This document shows, one piece after another, positions 1 to 7,519 of a stretch of DNA of 19,140 nt. The DNA is taken from contig JAHLKH010000338.1 of the NCBI GenBank assembly GCA_025526915.1, positions 1-19,140 on the forward strand, written 5' to 3'. The notes under the pieces are model-generated. The model saw only the letters and a list, made by a program, of their open reading frames with translations, was not told the origin of the DNA and did no database searches. Numbering within the stretch: the first letter of the stretch is position 1; each line of letters starts with the position of its first letter. The translations under genes and the position numbers were made by a program. The DNA comes from Entophlyctis helioformis (Eukaryota; Chytridiomycota; Chytridiomycetes; Chytridiales; Chytriomycetaceae).

Positions 1-2
1 CG

Positions 3-3000
3 CTGCCCATCAACTTTATCACCCCCGATGTCAACACGATCAAGCCCGTCAACAAGGACGATGCCACCCCGCCGCCATCGCTCCCGCCGACTCTGCCGCC
101 TGTCGCTGCCGACGTGCCTGACAACAAAAAGGTCAACGTGCCGCCCGGCCAAGAGAAGAAGGATAAGAAAAACAAGAACAAGCCGTCGGGTCCACCTGTC
201 GTCGTAGTTGTCGTTGATGTTTCTCCGTCTGGCAAGGACGACAAGAAGGACGCGAAGCCTGCTGTCGATGCCAAGGACGACAAGAAGGGCGAGCCCTGTG
301 ATGCAAGGACGACAAGAAGGACGCGAAGCCTCTGTCGATGCAAGGACGACAAGAAGGGTGATGCTCCTGCCGTTGATGGCAAGGATGACAAGAAGGATGC
401 CACGCCTGCTGTCGATGCCAAGGACGAAAGAAGGGCGATGCTCCTGTTGTTGATGGCAAGGATGACAAGAAGGATGCCACGCCTGCTGTCGATGCCAAGG
501 ACGACAAGAAGGATGCCACGCCTGCTGTCGATGCAAGGACGACAAGAAGGATGCGAAGCCTGCTGTCGATGCCAAGGACGACAAGAAGGGGATGCTCCTG
601 CCGTTGATGCAAGGATGACAAGAAGGATGCGAAGCCTGCTGTCGATGCCAAGGACGACAAGAAGGACGCGAAGCCTGCTGTCGATGCCAAGGACGACAAG
701 AAGGATGCCACGCCTGCTGTCGATGCCAAGGACGACAAGAAGGGCGATGCTCCTGCGTTGATGCAAGGATGACAAGAAGGATGCCACGCCTGCTGTCGAT
801 GCCAAGGATGACAAGAAGGATGCGAAGCCTGCTGTCGATGCCAAGGACGACAAGAAGGGCGATGCTCCTGTCGTTGATGCAAGGACGACAAGAAGGACGC
901 GAAGCCTGCTGTCGATGCCAAGGACGACAAGAAGGACGCGAAGCCTGCTGTCGATGCCAAGGACGACAGAAGGACGCGAAGCCTGCTGTCGATGCCAAGG
1001 ACGACAAGAAGGATGACGCCTGCTGTCGATGCCAAGGACGACAAGAAGGATGCCACGCCTGCTGTGATGCCAAGGATGACAAGAAGGACGCGAAGCCTGC
1101 TGTCGATGCCAAGGACGACAAGAAGGACGCGAGCCTGCCGTTGATGGCAAGGATGACAAGAAGAGGCCAGCCTGCTGTCGATGCCAAGGATGACAAGAAG
1201 GATGCCACGCCTGCTGTCGATGCCAAGGATGACAAGAAGGCACGCCGGAAGGCCTGCAGCTGCGATGCCAAGGACGACAAGAAGGATGCCACGCCTGCTG
1301 TCGATGCCAAGGACGACAAGAAGGATGCCACGCCTGCTGTCGATGCCAAGGACGACAAGAAGGATGCGAAGCCTGCTGTCGATGCCAAGGACGACAAGAA
1401 GGGTGATGCTCCTGCCGTTGATGGCAAGGATGACAAGAAGGATGCCACGCCTGCTGTCGATGCCAAGGATGACAAGAAGGACGCGAAGCCTGGCTGTCGA
1501 TGCAAGGACGACAAGAAGGATGCCACGCCTGCTGTCGATGCCAAGGACGACAAGAAGGATGCCACGCCTGCTGTCGATGCCAAGGACGACAAGAAGGATG
1601 CCGAAGCCTGCTGTCCGATGCCAAGACGACAAGAAGGGTGATGCTCCTGCCGTTGATGGCAAGGATGACAAGAAGGATGCCACGCCTGCTGTCGATGCCA
1701 AGGACGACAAGAAGGACGCGAAGCCTGCTGTCGATGCCAAGGATGACAAGAAGGATGCGAAGCCTGCTGTCGATGCCAAGGACGACAAGAAGGACGCGAA
1801 GCCTGCTGTCGATGCCAAGGACGACAAGAAGGGTGATGCTCCTGCCGTTGATGCCAAGGATGACAAGAAGGATGCCACGCCTGCTGTCGATGCCAAGGAC
1901 GACAAGAAGGGTGATGCTCCTGCCGTTGATGGCAAGGATGACAAGAAGGATGCCACGCCTGCTGTCGATGCCAAGGATGACAAGAAGGATGCGAAGCCTG
2001 CTGTCGATGCCAAGGACGACAAGAAGGGTGATGCTCCTGCCGTTGATGGCAAGGATGACAAGAAGGATGCCACGGTTGACGACGGTATTCGTGAGATTGG
2101 CGCCAAGGGCAATACGGATGCTACTGTCGAGACGACCTCACCAACGATCGAGTCCCAGGTTGATGCCAAGGACAGCAACTCGTACGCGGCCGAGACATTG
2201 GCTGCTGAGGATGGCGACGACGAAGACTGCGATGACGATGAGGACGAGGACGAGGCTGTTACGACGACGCCCGCTGCCATCCCTGACGTCAAGGACACGA
2301 CATCTTACACGCCTACTGAGACCGTGTCTAGCGAGTCGAGCGACAACGAGAGCAAAGGATCGACTGGCTACACGGACTCGTCGTCGTCAACGTCTGGGTC
2401 TGCCACGTCTTACGAGGAAGAGACGACGGCTGGAAGCGGCGAAAAGATCGAGACGGCCACGACCGAGAATGAGAGCAAGTCGGGATCGTCGACATACGAG
2501 ACGTACAACCAGGGCAGCACCGACACGTCGAGCACCTACACGACCGGCTCATCATCTTCCAACGAGAGCAAGTCGGGGATCGTCGACGTACGAGACGTCC
2601 AACCAGGGCAGCACTGACACGTCGAGCACCTACACGACTGGCTCGTCATCTGCCAACGAGAGCAAGTCGGGATCGTCGACATACGAGACGTACAACCAGG
2701 GCAGCACCGACACGTCGAGCACCTACACGACTGGCTCATCATCTGCCAACGAGAGCAAGTCGGGATCGTCGACATACGAGACGTCCAACACGGGCACGAC
2801 CATCAACACAAGCTCAGGCGACAACACCGAGAAGAAGGAAGACAAGGGTACCGACGTTGTCAACACCACGTACCAGTCTTCCGGCTCAACGGCCGAGACG
2901 TCAAGCACCTATACGGCGTCGACGTCCAACACCAACACCAACAGTAACACTGGCACGTACAGCACAGCCGACAAGACCGACACGACAGTCAAGAGCGACA

Positions 3001-3395
3001 AGAGCGACAAGAGCGACAAGACGTCGTGGAGCTGGTCCAAGGACGCCAAATACGAGTACGGCGACATTGGCATGCGTGCCAAGGACACTGGATCGTACGG
3101 CGTGCCGGTCGTTGTGGTCAAGGAGACGGACATGAAGTACTACAAGGACAAGGCGGCGTCGTCACTGTCTTACTCTTCGACGTCCGCGTCGAGCGCGACG
3201 GCCAATGACAACACGTCGGCGAGCGGAAGCGTCAGCTCGTATGTCAGCGCGGGCGAGCAGGGCGGCAAGGAAGCGGTTGCGCCGTCGTCTGTTGATGCCA
3301 ACCTGCTGTCTGGCGTTGAAGGCACGCGTCTGCGCGCAGTCGATCTGTGCGTGGCCGTTCTGCTTGGCGCGCTCGCGGTTGTGTATGCAGCCTGA
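3..3395 (+). CDS. Giant Lys/Asp-repeat surface protein, GPI-type tail (5' partial, frameshifted)
   Basis: The gene enters from outside the window: the frame starting at position 3 is open with no ATG, so the N-terminus is missing. In order it encodes a Pro/Lys-rich lead-in, about 47 copies of a 13-residue unit (typical DAKDDKKDATPAV, variant GDAPAVDGKDDKK), an acidic patch (about 2200-2260), a Ser/Thr/Tyr-rich stalk with 31-residue repeats, and a C-terminal hydrophobic stretch (LCVAVLLGALAVVYAA) ending at TGA 3393-3395. That ending fits a GPI-attachment signal with the usual small-residue region before it. Repeats plus a Ser/Thr stalk plus a GPI tail is the plan of fungal wall or adhesin proteins; the function is inferred only from this plan. 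The reading frame changes many times between about 290 and 1625 and once more at the G run 2575-2578, so the true protein cannot be read straight through. From 1630 to 2575 and from 2579 to the stop the frame is clean. About 1130 codons are visible. Confidence 0.75.
233..2072 (+). repeat. 39-bp coding tandem repeat array (about 47 units)
   Basis: The unit is 39 bp (13 codons). The commonest form starts GATGCCAAGGACGACAAGAA and ends CACGCCTGCTGTC. Two main versions interleave: one reads DAKDDKKDATPAV or DAKDDKKDAKPAV, the other GDAPAVDGKDDKK. Copies from about 1630 to 2072 are nearly identical and in one frame. Copies from about 290 to 1625 carry at least 15 small indels, seven of them the same loss of one C (GATGCCAAGG becoming GATGCAAGG). 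The high identity suggests recent expansion or homogenisation, and also makes misassembly likely. Confidence 0.93.
2471..2790 (+). repeat. 93-bp coding tandem repeat (three units plus a partial fourth)
   Basis: Units begin at GAGAGCAAGTCGGG at 2471, 2564, 2658 and 2751, so the spacings are 93, 94 and 93 bp. Each encodes 31 residues of the type ESKSGSSTYET followed by a Gly/Ser/Thr tract. The second unit has GGGG instead of GGG at 2575-2578. That one extra base explains why one frame stops at 2617 and the true frame resumes in another. Confidence 0.92.
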
Positions 3396-3509
3396 GCCGA
3401 CTGTGCGTGCACCATGTGTGTCTGACTGTTGATCTGTGTTGAACTCTGTTTTGATTGCTTTTTCTATGGACTGTTTATGAACCATTTTTCATCCCTTTAG
3501 ATCTTTCAT

Positions 3510-3527
3510 TGTGTGTGTGTGTGTGTG
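3510..3527. repeat. (TG)9 microsatellite
   Basis: Nine TG dinucleotides lie 115 bp after the stop codon of the first gene. An imperfect copy of GAGGGTGCTT occurs twice just downstream. Confidence 0.9.
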
Positions 3528-4130
3528 AATGAGGGTGCTTGAGAGAGTGAGGGTGCTTTGAATGCAGGTGGCGTCAGCATGCCGTCATGGCAGCCGCACA
3601 GTGGGTGGGCGAGCCACCAGGGATCGGCGCATTGATGCCGCGGCAGGGTCAGCCGCGTGGAAGGTTCGTCCGGGAGCGATTGCCGGTGGCGGTGGGTATC
3701 GACAGCACCCAGGCCACGCAGACCACAGGGTGCCACGCAGGCCACGCCACCGGCCGATGTCCGTTCAACAGTGGCCGCACACGACGGCGCAGGAGCGGTG
3801 GCTGCAATGCGGTCGGCCGCGTGCACTTGCGGTCGCAGCATGTGTTTGTGTGCGTGCTTTCCAGCCAGCCAGCCAGCCACTCACGTCCAGCCAGCCCAGC
3901 CACCCCCCGTCCAGCCAGTTCAGTTCAGTTCAACTCAGCATTGCATGCTTGGCTTGGATAGCATGGATGGAATAGCAGGCCCTTTGATCTGACGCGTTTT
4001 GCGCGATCTGGGCGGACAGACAGACACGCGCGCAGGCACACGCACGCGCACACCGACAGACAAAGGCCCGCGCCACCCCGCCTTGGTTGGCATGCGCCAC
4101 CCAGATCTGGCCAATGGGCAGCACGCAGGC

Positions 4131-4180
4131 ACAGCGCAGCACAGCACAGCGCAGCACAGCACAGCACAGCACAGCACAGC
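4131..4180. repeat. 5-bp tandem repeat (ACAGC/GCAGC, 10 units)
   Basis: Ten consecutive pentamers, eight ACAGC and two GCAGC. It is the first of four adjacent tandem repeats with different unit lengths. Confidence 0.9.
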
Positions 4181-4181
4181 G

Positions 4182-4217
4182 CATCATTGCCATCATTGCC
4201 ATCATCGCCATCATCGC
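4182..4217. repeat. 9-bp tandem repeat (CATCATTGC, 4 units)
   Basis: Two CATCATTGC units followed by two CATCATCGC units. It begins one base after the pentamer repeat ends. Confidence 0.9.
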
Positions 4218-4386
4218 CACCCAATCACATGCGTCCATCTGCCCTCTGCCCTCAGCACTCTGCATTCAGCAGCACTCTGTTCTCAGCACTCGGCCGTCCG
4301 TTGCCGTCATCCATCGCAGCGCTGCGTGGCAGCCACCGGCCCCGCCACCGGACCTTGTTTCCCGCCCGCCAGCCCGCCCGCTCGCC

Positions 4387-4392
4387 TTTAAA
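4387..4392 (+). promoter_or_regulatory. TATA-like TTTAAA, possible promoter of the second surface gene
   Basis: TTTAAA is an AT-only hexamer in a GC-rich stretch. Pyrimidine-rich sequence that could contain start sites lies 30-60 nt downstream. It is 344 nt before the ATG. Only the hexamer itself is observed; promoter function is a guess. Confidence 0.25.
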
Positions 4393-4478
4393 GGAGCCAG
4401 CCGCCCGCCCTCTTGGCCGCACTGCTCTCTCCGTCTGCTGTCTCCGTCTGCTGTCTCGACCCACTCCCGGCACACACA

Positions 4479-4518
4479 CAGTCACACAGTCACACGGTCA
4501 CACAGTCACACAGTCACA
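4479..4518. repeat. 8-bp tandem repeat (CAGTCACA, 5 units)
   Basis: Five octamers CAGTCACA, the third being CGGTCACA, directly after a short CA run. Confidence 0.9.
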
Positions 4519-4535
4519 GACCCGCACAGCCCCGT

Positions 4536-4583
4536 TCATCTACTCGCTCATCTACTCGCTCATCTTCTCGCTTATCCACTCGC
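4536..4583. repeat. 12-bp tandem repeat (TCATCTACTCGC, 4 units)
   Basis: Two perfect TCATCTACTCGC units and two with one or two changes, then a decayed fifth. It lies in the presumed 5' leader of the second surface gene. Confidence 0.88.
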
Positions 4584-4735
4584 TCATCTATCCCACTCGC
4601 CGTCCATCGCAAGTGTCTCTCGCCGCATCGCCCCGCGCCCCGCTGCCTCAAATGCGCCGACCGTCTGCCTCGCCTGCCCCTCGTGTCTCGCCTGCCTCTC
4701 GGACTTCAACCTCGCCCCGCCCGCTGCGCGCCTGC

Positions 4736-7219
4736 ATGCTGAGCATCGCCGCCTGCCTGTGCCTGTGCCTGTGCCTGTGCCTGCTCGCGGCGTCGCTGCC
4801 CTCGGTGCATGCGATGCCGTCGTACGAGCTGGCCACGCCCGTCGCCAGGCAAGTGCCCGCTTCCTCGCTCTGTCTCTCGCTCTGTCTCTCGCTCTGTCTC
4901 TTGTCTGTCTCTTGTCGGTGTGGCTGACTCGTGTCTCACGCCGTCTGTCCCACTCTCTCTCTCTCTCTTTCTCTTGCCTTGTCCCACTCTCGCTGTCTCT
5001 TGTCTCACTCCCGCCCTCACTCTCGCCCGCCGTTGCCCTGTTGTGCAATCCTGCTGCTTCACCCACCCACCGGCCCACTCCCACTTTCCAAACTCCGCCC
5101 GCCCCCATTTTGCTCAACTCCGCCCGCGTGGCGCGTCGCGTCTCATCTCATCTCGCCCCCAAATCTCGCCCCCAAATCTCATCTCGCTCTTCGCTCCAGT
5201 GTCGAGACGCCTGTCGGTGATGCTGCGGCGGCGGCGTACGGCAGCTCGGACCACGACCAGGCCGCTGCCAACAGCTACGGCAACAGCTACGGCAAGGGCA
5301 GCAGCTACGGCAACGGCAACAGCTACGGATATGACCACGGCTACGGCTACGACTACGGCTCTCCCGTCCCCGCACCAACCCCGGTCGAGCCAGCCTACGT
5401 CCCGCCGACTCCCTGCGAAACCCCCGTCGACTCGACCCTCGCCCCAAAAGCCGCCGATCCAACCACCGTCGTCACCATTTTCGTCGCAGAGACCAAGCAG
5501 GTGTATGAGACAATCACTTGCACAGACACGGTCGTGGCTGAGGAGACCACAACGAAAACCTCGACGGAAATCACCACGTGCACAGTCACCGACAAGGTCT
5601 TTGTGACCCAGGCGGTTTTGAAGACGTTGGTCACGACGGCCACCTCGATCGAAAAGACGACCGAGACGTGTTTCGAGACGGTCGTGAAGACGGCCGTCTC
5701 CACGCAGGTGGCTCACGTCACCCAGGTCGAGAAGGTTTACACGACCGAGACGGCTGTCGAGACCAGGATTGCCGTGCACACCCAGACCGAGTTCAAGACC
5801 GAGACCGAGACGTGTTTCGAGACGGTCACAAAGACGGACGTCACTACGCAGGTGGCTCACGTCACCCAGGTGGCTTTTGTCACATCCACCAAGGTCAAGA
5901 CGGCCTTTGAGACCAAGATTGCCGTGCTCACGCAGACAGAGTTCAAAACGGAAACAAAAACCGTCACCAACTTTGCCACGTCGGTCGTGACGTCGGTCGC
6001 CCTCAGCACGTCGGTCGTCACTGCATTCAAGACGTCTGTCGAGTTTGTCACGTCGACGACCGTCAAGACCAAGACAAAAACCGAAACCGAAACCAAGACC
6101 AAGTTCGTCACAGCCCAGGTCACGACCCAGTCCCTGCCCAAGCACGGTGGCGGCGGCCGCAAATGGGGCCAGATTGTCCAGACGGTGCTCCACTGCGGCT
6201 CGCCCAAGCGCGTCATTTGCCGTCGGTTCCGTGCCGGCCGATCAGGCAGCAGCTGGGCGGGAGACGACAAGTCTGTGGTGGTGCACGGCGACCGGAGCAG
6301 CTGGGAGAGCGGTGCATTTGACTTTGTCTGCTTTGAGGTTGGCGAGAGCGAGTGGGAGGCGTGGAACAAAAAGTCCGAGTCCACGTCGCCGAGCAAGGGT
6401 ACCGGCTCATCGTACGGCGGCTCATCGTACGGCGGCAAGTCTTACGGCGGCAAGTCTTACGGCGCCACTTCGTACGGCGGCAGCAGCACAGGCATCGAGG
6501 GCGGCTTTGTGATTGGCGAGGAGAAGGACATCAACATCAAGTGCCGCCGTGTCGGCAACCACATTGCCAAGCACAAGCGCACATATGGCCGCGGTGACGA
6601 CGCGAGCGAGTACGCGGCACGCGGCACCACCTGGTGGAACGCCATTGACTGGTCGAGCCGCGACGACTTTGACTTTGTGTGCTACACGGACTCGCCCAAG
6701 AGCCCGGCTCCTTCCGGCCCGATCGGCGGCAGCAGCTACGGATCAAGCAGCTACGGATCAAGCAGCTACGGATCGAGCAGCTACGGATCGCACAACACGT
6801 GCGCCAAGGAAGAGGTGATTGAGTTTTGCTGCAAGCAGGCGACGGTCACGATCGGCACGGCGACGTTTGAGTCGGCGTCTGTCGTGAGCGAGGTGGATGT
6901 GGATGCTGCGTACGGCATGCCGACCGCCACGCCGTCGTACCAAGAGCCAGGGCCCAAGGGATCGGAGATGCCAGCGTGGACGCCACCGCTGCCGGGCTCC
7001 GAGGCGGTGCCCACAGACACGCCGACAGGCTCGTACGGCGGCAATTCAACGGCAGCGACGGGGACAGGGACGGGGACAGGGAATGACGCGCAGCAGATCC
7101 AGGCGGGCACCAACGTCAAGTCTGGCGCGCGTGGAGCGGCCACGCAGAGCCGCGCGCTCGTGGCGGCCCTTGCGGCGGTCGTGGTTGCGGCGCTCGCGCT
7201 CGGCGACGTGTCCGTGTGA
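4736..7219 (+). CDS. Secreted GPI-type Thr/Val- and Tyr/Gly-rich wall protein
   Basis: Two exons, 4736-4848 and 5200-7219, joined in phase 2, give about 710 residues. The ATG at 4736 was chosen because it opens directly into a signal peptide (MLSIAA, then CLCLCLCLCL, then LAASLPSVHA). Then come a Tyr/Gly/Ser-rich stretch (about 52-92), a long Thr/Val/Lys/Glu region (about 125-347) with a 48-residue internal repeat, and two similar Cys/Trp modules (about 362-420 and 475-536), each with CRR near its start and FDFVC near its end. The modules are separated by SYGG repeats. After them come a YGSSS repeat (about 549-569), a Cys cluster (EFCCKQ), and a C-terminal hydrophobic tail (about 690-706) fitting a GPI signal. 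The plan resembles fungal cell-wall or adhesin proteins. I do not recognise the Cys/Trp module. The paired cysteines suggest one disulphide per module (inference). Confidence 0.8.
4754..4783 (+). repeat. Hexanucleotide repeat (TGCCTG)5 encoding the signal-peptide core
   Basis: Five perfect TGCCTG units in frame encode (Cys-Leu)5, most of the hydrophobic core of the signal peptide. Confidence 0.93.
4849..5199 (+). other. GC-AG intron with an AG-free body
   Basis: The two coding frames are identical, but TGA at 4925-4927 blocks read-through, so an intron is required. Phase 2 at the CAG acceptor (5197-5199) demands a donor at phase 2. The only good match is CAG|GCAAGT at 4846-4854, a GC donor with otherwise perfect consensus. 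The intron is 351 bp and very pyrimidine-rich on the sense strand. No AG dinucleotide occurs from 4855 until the acceptor. A CTGAC motif sits at 4924-4928, and weaker CTCAT/CTCAC motifs lie nearer the 3' end. Confidence 0.8.
5663..5950 (+). repeat. 144-bp (48-residue) internal duplication in the Thr/Val region
   Basis: GAGACGTGTTTCGAGACGGT occurs at 5663 and again at 5807, a spacing of 144 bp. The encoded blocks share ETCFETV, then TQVAHVTQV, and later HTQTEFKTE or LTQTEFKTE. The copies have diverged in between, so this is older than the 39-bp array of the first gene. Confidence 0.85.
6731..6790 (+). repeat. 15-bp coding tandem repeat (SSYGS, 4 units)
   Basis: Four units of AGCAGCTACGGATCA or AGCAGCTACGGATCG, encoding SSYGS. 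A related SYGG/KSYGG tract lies at about 6409-6490. Confidence 0.92.
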
Positions 7220-7519
7220 GCGAGCGACCGCGTCTTTAGTCCAAGCCACGCGTCTTTAGTCCAAGCCAAGCCACGCCCGCTGTTGTGCAACACTGCATCA
7301 CCCACCATGCCATGTCATGTCCATCCCACGCCTATACCCCACGCCACGCTCTGCAACCACCGACTGCTGCTCTGCAACTCTCCCGTGTCTGTCTGTGCCA
7401 GTGTCAGTGTCAGTGTCTGTCTGAATGAAGCCGGCGGTCTCTCTGCCTCTGATGCCTTTGGAACTTGCCACCTTTCGACGCGTCTTGCTCACGTTCCAAC
7501 AACAACAACCAGCACGACG
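7220..7519. other. Intergenic region between the wall protein and ECM29
   Basis: 300 bp holding the 3' flank of the wall-protein gene and the promoter and leader of ECM29. There is a 20-bp tandem duplication at 7231-7270, a CAGTGT run near 7400-7418, and a weak TATAC at about 7333. No AATAAA and no separate gene were seen. Confidence 0.6.
7231..7270. repeat. 20-bp tandem duplication in the 3' flank
   Basis: CGTCTTTAGTCCAAGCCACG at 7231-7250 is followed directly by a copy differing at one base at 7251-7270. It starts 12 bases after the stop codon. Confidence 0.92.

Larger units (their letters stand above)
3396..4735. other. Intergenic region rich in short tandem repeats, no gene seen
   Basis: This lies between the stop of the first surface gene and the start of the second. 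Several open frames cross it, but they are made of simple repeats and show no recognisable domain. It holds a (TG)9 tract at 3510-3527, a CCAG run at 3861-3879, and a dense set of tandem repeats at 4131-4583 listed separately. No AATAAA was found after the first gene. The last 350 bp before the second gene are pyrimidine-rich and are presumably its promoter and 5' UTR. Confidence 0.6.

Noticed and set aside
233..2072. CRISPR-like array
   Set aside because: Units are contiguous with no unique spacers, the length is a multiple of three, and the sequence is coding.
133..2298. 721-residue open frame on the - strand
   Set aside because: It is a mirror of the stop-free 39-bp repeat, made only of SSLASTAG-type repeats, and has no independent signal.
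4087..5220. Long + strand open frames upstream of and across the wall-protein start
   Set aside because: They translate tandem repeats and an AG-free intron; the low-complexity products match no domain.
5114..6193. 359-residue - strand open frame opposite the wall protein
   Set aside because: It is a shadow of the Thr/Val/Lys/Glu-coding strand in GC-rich DNA.
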